DNA of 5,344 nt, taken from contig CAJOPM010000134.1 of NCBI GenBank assembly GCA_905236225.1, positions 1 to 5,344 of the forward strand, given 5' to 3'. Source of the stretch: an uncultured Eubacterium sp. (GTDB taxonomy: Bacteria > Bacillota > Clostridia > Lachnospirales > Lachnospiraceae). The notes beneath the pieces are model-generated. The model saw nothing but the letters and a program-made list of their open reading frames with translations, was not told the DNA's origin and made no database searches. Below, piece by piece: positions 1-5,344 of the stretch (positions are counted from its first letter, which is position 1; every line of letters starts with the position of its first letter). Both the position numbers and the translations under genes were made by a program.

Positions 1-57
1 ATTTATCTGAAGTATTTAGACAGGGTAGGTGAGAGCAGTGAAGGCAGCGGAAATTAA
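1..57 (+). CDS. atpF: ATP synthase F0 subunit b, C-terminal fragment (partial, 5' end outside window)
   Basis: Frame 1 is open from the window edge and reads 18 residues (IYLKYLDRVGESSEGSGN) to a TAA at 55-57. Subunit b is the membrane-anchored peripheral stalk dimer whose C-terminal end contacts delta on top of F1. The call rests mainly on position: in the standard operon the gene directly before atpH is atpF, and the short amphipathic piece followed by a polar Gly/Ser/Glu tail resembles the end of clostridial b subunits. The gene overlaps atpH by 20 bases with the preferred atpH start at 38, so the atpH ribosome binding site lies inside atpF codons and translation of the two is probably coupled. 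The fragment is too short to identify by sequence alone. Confidence 0.72.
   Translation: MYLKYLDRVGESSEGSGN
27..32 (+). promoter_or_regulatory. Shine-Dalgarno site that decides the atpH start
   Basis: AGGTGA at 27-32 matches the 3' part of the ideal site GGAGGTGATC and sits five bases before the GTG at 38. The alternative in-frame GTG at 29 lies inside this site and has only a GGG with a three-base spacer in front of it. This favours translation of atpH from 38. Confidence 0.6.
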
Positions 58-538
58 TTATGCCCGAATACTCTATGAACGCCGGGTCTGTGATGAGGCG
101 TTAGATGAAGCTTTAGAAGTCTGTAGACAAGTGCCCGATGTAGTACGTATTTTAGATAGCCCGGTGGTACATATGGAAGAGAAAGAGCGTCTTGTTGACA
201 AGGTGTTTCCACAAGAGCTGCGCAGCATCATAAAAGTGATGGCGCGGCATAGATCCATTTACCATATGCCGGTATTTTTCAAAATATACAGAAGATATCG
301 CAACGCTCAGATGGATGTGCTTGATGCGCGTCTTGTATGTGTCAATAAGCCGACAGATGAACAAATTGAAGGTCTTAAGGCACGACTGGCTGCTAAATAC
401 AATAAAAGCACGGTAAACCTTAATATTAAAATAGATCCGATAATTATAGGCGGATTTGTAGTTAAGGTTGGAGACGAAGAGTTTGATTACAGCCTGGCCA
501 GGCAGATAGAGAATATGAAGGATAAGTTAGTGAAATAG
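38..538 (+). CDS. atpH: ATP synthase F1 subunit delta
   Basis: Delta is the peripheral-stalk subunit that sits on top of F1 and joins the alpha N-termini to the C-terminus of b. From the GTG at 38 the product is 166 residues, a little shorter than the usual 170-180. The N-terminal helical domain carries LDSP (residues 39-42) followed by EEKERLVDKVF, which is the family's usual 'SP..s..eK...l..vF' pattern. The C-terminal domain ends with the most conserved stretch of the family, D133-PIIIGGFVVKVGDEEFDYS. A GTG at 29 would add three residues, but 38 has the better ribosome binding site. The start overlaps the end of atpF, and atpA follows after 25 bases. The family is poorly conserved overall, but the motifs and operon position leave little doubt. 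The exact start is less certain. Confidence 0.95.
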   Translation: MKAAEINYARILYERRVCDEALDEALEVCRQVPDVVRILDSPVVHMEEKERLVDKVFPQELRSIIKVMARHRSIYHMPVFFKIYRRYRNAQMDVLDARLVCVNKPTDEQIEGLKARLAAKYNKSTVNLNIKIDPIIIGGFVVKVGDEEFDYSLARQIENMKDKLVK

Positions 539-541
539 GAG

Positions 542-560
542 TTTACCTCCGGGAGGTGAG
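542..560 (+). promoter_or_regulatory. atpA Shine-Dalgarno within a small inverted repeat
   Basis: The very strong site GGGAGGTGA (551-559) precedes the atpA ATG at 564. Directly before it is ACCTCC (545-550), a perfect complement of GGAGGT (552-557). As RNA this can fold as a 5-bp stem ACCTC/GAGGT with loop CGG, lengthened by the weaker pairs U544-G558, U543-A559 and U542-G560. The fold would hide the ribosome binding site. A ribosome finishing atpH (stop at 536-538) would cover and melt it, giving translational coupling. The inverted repeat is seen directly; the regulatory role is inference. Confidence 0.5.
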
Positions 561-563
561 ATA

Positions 564-2069
564 ATGGCCCAGGTAAAGGCCCAGGACGTTCTTGCAATAT
601 TAAAGCAGGAAATCGAAAGCTATGAGTTCGAATCCGAGACCAAACAGACCGGACGCGTCTTAAAGGTAGGGGATGGAATAGCGACTATTTATGGACTAGA
701 TCAGGTTATGTATGGCGAGATCGTAGTCTTTGAAAACGGAATTAAGGGAATGATACAAGACCTTAGAGCCGACTCGGTCGGATGTATTATATTTGGCCGT
801 GATACAGGAATTAAAGAAGGAACCAGAGTAAAAAGAACCAACCGCAAAGCGGGAATATCCGTAGGAGACGGTTTCTTGGGAAGAGTAGTCAATGCCTTAG
901 GAGAGCCTATTGACGGAAAGGGCGAAATTAAGGCGGATGATTACAGACCTATAGAAAATGAGGCTCCCGGGATAGTAGACAGAAAATCTGTATCGGTGCC
1001 GCTTGAGACGGGAATACTCTCTATAGACTCAATGTTTCCGATAGGAAGAGGACAAAGAGAGCTTATTATCGGTGACAGACAAACGGGTAAGACTTCTATA
1101 GCAACAGATACCATTATCAATCAAAAAGGCAAGGATATGATATGTATTTATGTTGCAATAGGGCAAAAAGCATCAACGGTGGCAAAGGTAGAGTCAACAC
1201 TTGAGAAAAATGATGCGCTTGACTACTCAATAATTGTGGCGGCAACGGCATCAGATCCTGCGCCGTTTCAATATATAGCGCCTTACGCCGGAACTGCGAT
1301 AGCAGAGTATTTTATGTCGCAGGGAAAAGATGTGCTTGTGGTTTATGATGATTTATCAAAGCACGCTGTAGCATACAGAGCGCTTTCGTTATTGCTTGAA
1401 AGATCTCCGGGACGTGAGGCATATCCCGGCGATGTATTTTATTTGCATTCAAGACTATTGGAAAGATCATCAAGACTTTCCGATGAGAAGGGCGGCGGCT
1501 CGATTTCAGCACTGCCTATTATAGAGACGCAGGCCGGAGATGTATCGGCATATATTCCGACAAACGTTATTTCTATAACTGACGGTCAGATTTTCCTTGA
1601 GTCCGATTTGTTCTTCTCGGGATTTAGACCGGCTGTAAATGTCGGACTGTCGGTATCGCGTGTCGGCGGAGCGGCGCAGACTAAAGCCATGAAAAAGGCA
1701 GCAGGATCGCTTCGTATAGATCTTGCGCAATATAGAGAAATGGAAGTATTTACACAGTTTAGCTCAGACCTTGATGATGCGACGAAGCAGCAGCTTCTCT
1801 ATGGACAGGGACTTATGGAATTGTTAAAACAGCCGTTATGTAAGCCACTTAGTATGGCTGCGCAGGTAATAACGCTCTGGGCTGCTACGCACAAATTCTT
1901 TGTAAGCTATCCGATTGATCAGATCAAACGTATACAGGGTGAGTTGCTTCAATATTTTCATGATAATCATCCTGAGATTGAAAAAGAGATTGAGACAACA
2001 AAACAGCTTACAGATGAAGTGGCAGATAAGATTATAGAGGTCGCGCAGGAGTTTAAAAAAGACAATTAA
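564..2069 (+). CDS. atpA: ATP synthase F1 subunit alpha
   Basis: Alpha alternates with beta in the F1 hexamer; its nucleotide site is non-catalytic, but it supplies an arginine to the catalytic site of beta. The 501-residue product has the normal family length. Domains in order: an N-terminal helix for delta binding (about 1-22), a beta-barrel (about 25-92, with GDGIATIYGLDQVMYGE), the nucleotide-binding domain with Walker A GDRQTGKTS at 170-178 and Walker B DVLVVYDD at 256-263, the signature SVSRVGGAAQTKAMKK with the arginine finger at R366, and a helical C-terminal domain from about 380. The ATG at 564 has the strongest ribosome binding site in the window. It lies 25 bases after atpH and 11 bases before atpG. 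The C-terminal third (GQGLMELLKQPLCKPLSMAA) resembles clostridial alpha subunits. No key residue is missing. Confidence 0.99.
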   Translation: MAQVKAQDVLAILKQEIESYEFESETKQTGRVLKVGDGIATIYGLDQVMYGEIVVFENGIKGMIQDLRADSVGCIIFGRDTGIKEGTRVKRTNRKAGISVGDGFLGRVVNALGEPIDGKGEIKADDYRPIENEAPGIVDRKSVSVPLETGILSIDSMFPIGRGQRELIIGDRQTGKTSIATDTIINQKGKDMICIYVAIGQKASTVAKVESTLEKNDALDYSIIVAATASDPAPFQYIAPYAGTAIAEYFMSQGKDVLVVYDDLSKHAVAYRALSLLLERSPGREAYPGDVFYLHSRLLERSSRLSDEKGGGSISALPIIETQAGDVSAYIPTNVISITDGQIFLESDLFFSGFRPAVNVGLSVSRVGGAAQTKAMKKAAGSLRIDLAQYREMEVFTQFSSDLDDATKQQLLYGQGLMELLKQPLCKPLSMAAQVITLWAATHKFFVSYPIDQIKRIQGELLQYFHDNHPEIEKEIETTKQLTDEVADKIIEVAQEFKKDN

Positions 2070-2080
2070 GAGGAGTATAA

Positions 2081-2962
2081 ATGGCATCTAGTAAAGAGAT
2101 TAAAAATAGAATGAGTGGTATCTCTGATACCATGAAAATTACAAACGCCATGTATATGATTTCGTCCTCAAAGCTCAAAAAAGCAAAAGAAGACTTGGAA
2201 AAGACAGAGCCTTTCTTTTACGAGCAGCAAAATGTTATGGCGGCAATATTGGGCCAGATTCCGGATCTCGATAATATGTATTTTACAAGAGGTGCCGGAG
2301 TAGTTGATAAGGACAAAAGGCGTGCATACATTGTAATCACTGCTGATAAGGGTCTTGCAGGTGCATATAACCACAATGTTTTAAAACATGCTGAGGAGCG
2401 ATTTATAGAGGGTGATAATTTCAAACTCTATGTAGTAGGTGAGCTTGGGCGGCAATATTTTGCAAGAGCCGGATACAATATGGATCGCGCATTTAATTAT
2501 ACTGTCCAAAATCCAACGCTTCACAGAGCAAGAGTTATCGCAAGACAGGTCATTACGGATTTTGAGCGAGATCTTATAGACGAAGTGGATATTATATATA
2601 CCAAGATGGAAAATGCATTTAAGATGGTACCGGCAAGATGGGAACTGCTTCCCCTGAAAAAGAGAGACTATTTGCCTAAAGAAAAGGGGCAGTACGAAGA
2701 GATTTTCTCGTATCACCCAAACGTAGATGCAGTCGTAAATCATCTTGTGCCGGATATAGTCACTGGATATATATACGGAGCGCTGGTAGAGGCCTATGCG
2801 TGCGAACAGAATTCGAGAATGATGGCGATGCAGTCGGCGACCGATAATGCAAGGGAAATGCTTCATGATCTTAATATTGCTTATAACAGGAGCAGACAAG
2901 GAGCCATTACCCAGGAGATTACCGAGGTTATCGCAGGAGCGATGGCACAGAAGAACAAGTAA
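2081..2962 (+). CDS. atpG: ATP synthase F1 subunit gamma
   Basis: Gamma is the central rotor shaft that turns inside the alpha3beta3 ring and is fixed to the c-ring with epsilon. The 293-residue product has the family's usual length. The N-terminal coiled-coil helix has the conserved start EIKNRMSGISDTMKITNAM, then MISSSKLKKAK. The middle Rossmann-like domain carries ITADKGLAGAYNHNVLK (D89-K90-G91 onwards). The C-terminal helix ends with YNRSRQGAITQEITEVIAGA (from residue 268), the family signature. The ATG at 2081 follows GAGGAG at 2070-2075 with a five-base spacer, 11 bases after the atpA stop. The MYMISSSKLKKA version of the N-terminus, rather than the common MVAAAKLRRA type, is what I recall for Lachnospiraceae. 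There is no extra insertion of the kind used for redox control in chloroplasts. Confidence 0.98.
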   Translation: MASSKEIKNRMSGISDTMKITNAMYMISSSKLKKAKEDLEKTEPFFYEQQNVMAAILGQIPDLDNMYFTRGAGVVDKDKRRAYIVITADKGLAGAYNHNVLKHAEERFIEGDNFKLYVVGELGRQYFARAGYNMDRAFNYTVQNPTLHRARVIARQVITDFERDLIDEVDIIYTKMENAFKMVPARWELLPLKKRDYLPKEKGQYEEIFSYHPNVDAVVNHLVPDIVTGYIYGALVEAYACEQNSRMMAMQSATDNAREMLHDLNIAYNRSRQGAITQEITEVIAGAMAQKNK

Positions 2963-2994
2963 ATGAGGGCGCAGCTTATAAGGAGAATGAATAT

Positions 2995-4383
2995 ATGAAT
3001 ACAGGCAAGATAGTGCAGGTTATGGGACCTGTCGTAGACGTTGAGTTTACGGACCACGACCTGCCAAACATAAAAAATGCGCTTAGTGTCGATAATGCAG
3101 GCAAAAAATGCGTTATGGAAGTTGCGCAGCATATCGGAAATGATACGGTGCGTTGCGTGCTTATGGGACCCGGTGAAGGTCTCTACAAAGGAATGCAGGT
3201 GCAAAACAATGATGAGACCATCTCGGTTCCGGTAGGAGCTAAGACGCTTGGCAGATTGTTCAACGTCTTAGGAGATACTATAGATAACAAGCCACCGATA
3301 GAGGATGCAACTCGTTGGTCAATACACCGTGAACCGCCAACGTTCGAGCAGCAAAATCCTGTAGTAGAGATATTAGAGACAGGAATCAAGGTTATAGATT
3401 TGCTTGCCCCGTATGCAAAGGGCGGTAAGATAGGACTCTTCGGAGGTGCCGGCGTAGGAAAGACGGTGCTAATCCAGGAACTTATCAGAAATATAGCGAC
3501 AGAACATGGCGGATATTCAATATTTACCGGTGTAGGAGAGCGTTCAAGAGAGGGTAATGACCTTTGGACAGAGATGACAGAATCGGGAGTAATAGATAAA
3601 ACTGCCCTGGTATTCGGTCAGATGAACGAGCCCCCAGGAGCAAGAATGAGAGTGGCAGAGACAGGGCTTACGCTGGCGGAGTACTTTAGAGATGAAGAAA
3701 AGCAGGATGTGCTGCTTTTTATAGATAATATTTTCAGATTTGTACAGGCCGGTTCTGAGGTCTCAGCGCTTCTAGGCCGTATGCCTTCGGCCGTAGGATA
3801 TCAACCTACGCTTGCAAACGAGCTTGGCGAGCTTCAAGAGAGAATAGCATCAACTAAGGAAGGCTCGGTAACTTCGGTCCAGGCAATCTATGTACCTGCC
3901 GACGACCTTACGGATCCGGCACCGGCAACAACATTTGCACATCTTGACGCAACGACGGTTCTGTCAAGAAAAATTGTTGAAAAGGGTATATATCCTGCGG
4001 TAGACCCGCTTGAATCCAACTCAAGAATCTTAGAGCCGGACATAGTAGGTCAAGAGCATTATGATGTAGCGCGCCGTGTCCAGGAGGTTCTGCAAAAATA
4101 CAGAGAGCTGCAGGATATTATAGCAATTCTGGGTATGGAAGAGCTTGCAGAAGAAGACAAGATGACAGTATACAGAGCCAGAAAGATTGAAAGGTTCTTA
4201 TCGCAGCCGTTCCATGTAGCAGAGCAGTTTACCGGAGTTCCCGGGAAATATGTGCCGGTAGAAGAAACCATAAAGGGATTCAAAGCTATAATAGATGGCG
4301 AGATGGATGATATACCGGAATTTGCCTTCTTTAACGTTGGAACAATAGATGAGGTAAAGGAAAAGGCAAGAGCAGGTCAGTAG
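2995..4383 (+). CDS. atpD: ATP synthase F1 subunit beta (catalytic)
   Basis: Beta carries the three catalytic sites that make or split ATP. The 462-residue product has normal length. Domains: N-terminal beta-barrel (about 1-75, starting GKIVQVMGPVVDVEF), nucleotide-binding domain (about 76-350) and helical C-terminal domain. Walker A is GGAGVGKTV at 150-158 with K156. The catalytic glutamate is E182 in GVGERSREGND. Walker B is DVLLFIDN at 238-245. The adenine-stacking tyrosine is Y333 in GIYPAVDPL. The loop that pushes on gamma, DELSEED in E. coli, reads EELAEED at 382-388 and keeps its acidic character. The ATG at 2995 has AGGAG at 2981-2985 with a nine-base spacer. A nearer ATG at 2987 is out of frame and meets a stop after three codons. 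The 32-base gap from atpG is the widest in this cluster but contains no terminator. Nothing suggests loss of function. Confidence 0.99.
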   Translation: MNTGKIVQVMGPVVDVEFTDHDLPNIKNALSVDNAGKKCVMEVAQHIGNDTVRCVLMGPGEGLYKGMQVQNNDETISVPVGAKTLGRLFNVLGDTIDNKPPIEDATRWSIHREPPTFEQQNPVVEILETGIKVIDLLAPYAKGGKIGLFGGAGVGKTVLIQELIRNIATEHGGYSIFTGVGERSREGNDLWTEMTESGVIDKTALVFGQMNEPPGARMRVAETGLTLAEYFRDEEKQDVLLFIDNIFRFVQAGSEVSALLGRMPSAVGYQPTLANELGELQERIASTKEGSVTSVQAIYVPADDLTDPAPATTFAHLDATTVLSRKIVEKGIYPAVDPLESNSRILEPDIVGQEHYDVARRVQEVLQKYRELQDIIAILGMEELAEEDKMTVYRARKIERFLSQPFHVAEQFTGVPGKYVPVEETIKGFKAIIDGEMDDIPEFAFFNVGTIDEVKEKARAGQ

Positions 4384-4388
4384 GAGGT
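4382..4388 (+). promoter_or_regulatory. Shine-Dalgarno of atpC overlapping the atpD stop codon
   Basis: AGGAGGT at 4382-4388 begins inside the atpD TAG (4381-4383) and lies five bases before the GTG at 4394. It supports GTG 4394 as the atpC start. The overlapping ATG at 4392 is followed at once by TGA and cannot be used. The layout allows a ribosome ending atpD to restart directly on atpC. Confidence 0.75.
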
Positions 4389-4393
4389 AAGAT

Positions 4394-4807
4394 GTGAATA
4401 CCTTTAAGATCAAAGTAATGGCATCAAACAAAATGTTTTATGAAGGAGATGCGATAAGCATCACCGTGCCTTCAGTAGATGGCCAGATTGAAATAATGGC
4501 AGGTTACGAGCCGTACATTATACCGGTAGACCCGGGAGAAGTAATTCTAAAGACGGCACAAGAAGAAGAGCTAAGCGGAGCTTGCGGCCGAGGGTTTGTA
4601 AGAGTTAGTGCGTCCGGTGAGGTAGAGGTTATAGTAGATACACTTGAAAAGCCGGAGGAGATAGACATCCGCAGGGCGCAAGAAGCAATGGAAAGAGCCC
4701 AGGAACAGCTCAGACAGCGCCAGAGTATAGAGCAGTTCTATATACAAAGAGCTGCTATGGCAAGAGCGATGAGCAGGCTCAAAGAGGCTTCAAGAGTCAA
4801 GCATTAA
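4394..4807 (+). CDS. atpC: ATP synthase F1 subunit epsilon
   Basis: Epsilon binds gamma and the c-ring, and its C-terminal helices can extend into F1 to block ATP hydrolysis. The 137-residue product starts at a GTG ten bases after atpD with a strong ribosome binding site; a start at the ATG at 4418 would cut off the first beta-strand (FKIKVMAS). The N-terminal beta-sandwich (about 1-85) shows SITVPSVDGQIEIMAGYEP and a late GFVRVSASGEVEVIVDT. The C-terminal helical hairpin (about 88-137) begins EEIDIRRAQEAMERA. This contains the I/L-D-x-x-R-A ATP-binding motif at 90-95, with E85, R101, R124 and R128 at the positions matching the PS3 epsilon ATP site as I recall it. The gene ends the operon and is followed by hairpins. 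The function is secure; ATP binding is inference from motif conservation. Confidence 0.97.
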   Translation: MNTFKIKVMASNKMFYEGDAISITVPSVDGQIEIMAGYEPYIIPVDPGEVILKTAQEEELSGACGRGFVRVSASGEVEVIVDTLEKPEEIDIRRAQEAMERAQEQLRQRQSIEQFYIQRAAMARAMSRLKEASRVKH

Positions 4808-4814
4808 GAATAGT

Positions 4815-4841
4815 TTCCGCTTTTGAAATCGACGAGCGGAA
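4815..4841 (+). repeat. 7-bp inverted repeat (hairpin) just downstream of atpC
   Basis: TTCCGCT (4815-4821) and AGCGGAA (4835-4841) are perfect complements around a 13-base loop, eight bases after the atpC stop. No run of T follows, so it is not a classic intrinsic terminator by itself. It may protect the 3' end of the atp transcript or help the terminator that begins a few bases later. The structure is visible in the sequence; its role is not known. Confidence 0.55.
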
Positions 4842-4846
4842 GTGCA

Positions 4847-4905
4847 TTTAAGCAAAAAAGGACTGCAACAGGTATAGCCTGATGCAGTCCTTTTGTTAGC
4901 TTAAA
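4847..4905. terminator. Bidirectional Rho-independent terminator between convergent genes
   Basis: The core stem is AAAAGGACTGCA (4856-4867) paired with TGCAGTCCTTTT (4883-4894), 12 perfect pairs with a 15-base loop. On the + strand the stem ends in TTTTGTT (4891-4897), serving the atp operon, whose stop is at 4807. On the - strand it runs into six T (complement of 4854-4859), serving the convergent gene, whose stop codon occupies 4913-4915. A second, outer pair of arms, TTTAAGC (4847-4853) and GCTTAAA (4899-4905), extends the palindrome to 59 bases, separated from the core by an imperfect A/T-rich internal loop. Confidence 0.88.
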
Positions 4906-4912
4906 AGTTAAA

Positions 4913-5344
4913 TCATTCTTTAAAATATGCATCAAATTCTGATGTATCAATGTTTTCGTCTGAAACTTCGTTGATCTCAGAAGTAGATACGCTGTCAGAG
5001 TATTCGCCTTCTACTGTAACAGTGATTGAACTATCACCCTTAACAATAGTCTCGCCGTTTGCGATAATTGTTACGCTCTTACCGTTCTCATCTACAATAG
5101 AAGAGGTATCTTCTGCGTTAAGCGCGCTGATAGTTGTATCTTCAGTAACTATCCACGTAGAATCGGTATCGATGTTGACTATAATAGGTTCGTCGGTTGC
5201 ATTTGTATTTGTGGCGTTTTCAGTGATCGTCATAGCACCGGTATACGTTGTGCCATCTAAGAGGTAAAGGTTCAGACTGCTGATTGTATCAACGCTGATA
5301 TCACCTGAGAGTGTTTCACCTAAAGCAGTGAAGTTTACAGTTGC
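4913..5344 (-). CDS. Acidic beta-helix-like secreted protein, C-terminal part (partial, 5' end outside window)
   Basis: The - strand frame is open from the window edge to a TGA at 4913-4915 and gives the last 143 residues. An internal ATG at 5233 would give 106 residues, but the same kind of sequence continues upstream of it with no stop (for example LNLYLLDGTTYTGAM), so the real start lies outside the window. The piece is rich in Thr, Ser, Val, Ile and Asn. It has 28 Asp/Glu against only 3 Lys, no Arg, no Cys and one Trp. Alternating strands such as STWIVTEDTTISAL, KSVTIIANGETIV and SSITVTVEGEYSD look like rungs of a right-handed beta-helix, of the type seen at the ends of secreted adhesin-like or carbohydrate-binding proteins of gut clostridia. 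The tail is acidic (8 Asp/Glu in the last 24 residues). There is no LPXTG motif or C-terminal membrane segment. Function unknown; it has no evident link to ATP synthase. Confidence 0.75.
   Translation of the reverse strand, partial: ATVNFTALGETLSGDISVDTISSLNLYLLDGTTYTGAMTITENATNTNATDEPIIVNIDTDSTWIVTEDTTISALNAEDTSSIVDENGKSVTIIANGETIVKGDSSITVTVEGEYSDSVSTSEINEVSDENIDTSEFDAYFKE

Noticed and set aside
195..223. TTGACA at 195-200, a perfect -35 hexamer inside atpH
   Set aside because: At the normal 17-base spacing the sequence is CTGCGC, nothing like a -10 box. The nearest A/T-rich hexamer is about 27 bases away. It is chance within coding sequence.
2381..2899. Long open frame (172 codons) on the - strand inside atpG
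   Set aside because: It is fully antisense to a well-conserved gamma gene, begins with a TTG and gives a His/Ile/Cys-rich sequence with no recognisable domain. It is a shadow of gamma codon use.
2963..2994. Possible internal promoter or terminator in the widest gap of the cluster (atpG-atpD)
   Set aside because: The 32 bases hold only a ribosome binding site and a short A-rich spacer; there is no inverted repeat, T-run or promoter pair.
2987..2998. ATG at 2987 closer to the ribosome binding site than the atpD start
   Set aside because: It is out of frame with atpD and meets a stop after three codons. The ATG at 2995 gives the full conserved N-terminus of beta.
4130..4160. Variant of the beta DELSEED loop (EELAEED) as a possible functional change
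   Set aside because: The acidic pattern is kept, and small substitutions here are common in bacterial beta subunits, so it does not point to altered function.
4950..5267. Open frame on the + strand opposite the acidic C-terminal gene, with hydrophobic Val/Ser/Ile-rich translation
   Set aside because: The opposite strand of a Thr/Asp/Glu-rich gene naturally reads as hydrophobic and serine-rich. The - strand frame has proper beta-helix-like composition, continues to the window edge and ends just before a terminator, so it is the real gene.

Overview
The window is the 3' part of a bacterial F-type ATP synthase (atp) operon on the + strand. It is followed by a compact intergenic region with inverted repeats and then the C-terminal end of an unrelated gene on the - strand. 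Gene order is atpF (last 18 codons only), atpH, atpA, atpG, atpD, atpC, which encode b, delta, alpha, gamma, beta and epsilon. This is the classic bacterial order. Subunits a and c and most of b must lie upstream of position 1.

The organism is most likely a Gram-positive anaerobe of the Clostridia, probably Lachnospiraceae. The reasons are strong purine-rich Shine-Dalgarno sites before every complete gene, moderate GC with heavy use of AGA and ATA codons, and subunit sequences of the type remembered from that family, for example the gamma N-terminus with ITNAMYMISSSKLKKA. This placement rests on memory of the families, not on a search.

Layout: 1-57 atpF tail, overlapping the start of atpH; 38-538 atpH (GTG start); 564-2069 atpA; 2081-2962 atpG; 2995-4383 atpD; 4394-4807 atpC (GTG start). 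Gaps between genes are 10 to 32 bases, with no internal terminator or convincing promoter, so the genes should be one transcript. Alpha and beta form the catalytic hexamer, gamma and epsilon the central rotor shaft, and delta and b the peripheral stalk. All key catalytic motifs of alpha and beta are intact. Epsilon keeps every residue I can recall from the ATP-binding site of the thermophilic Bacillus PS3 epsilon, which suggests an ATP-sensing inhibitory subunit.

Positions 4808-4912 separate convergent genes. They hold a 7-bp hairpin just after atpC and then a long two-part palindrome that looks like a bidirectional Rho-independent terminator. From 4913 to the window edge, the - strand encodes the last 143 residues of a very acidic, Thr/Ser/Val/Ile-rich protein that resembles the beta-helical end of secreted adhesin-like or carbohydrate-binding proteins.

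I see no evidence of a new biological system here: no mobile element, CRISPR array or RNA gene. The points most worth a second look are an SD-sequestering hairpin before atpA, the complete ATP-binding signature in epsilon, the nested terminator palindrome, and the acidic beta-helix protein whose N-terminal part lies outside the window.
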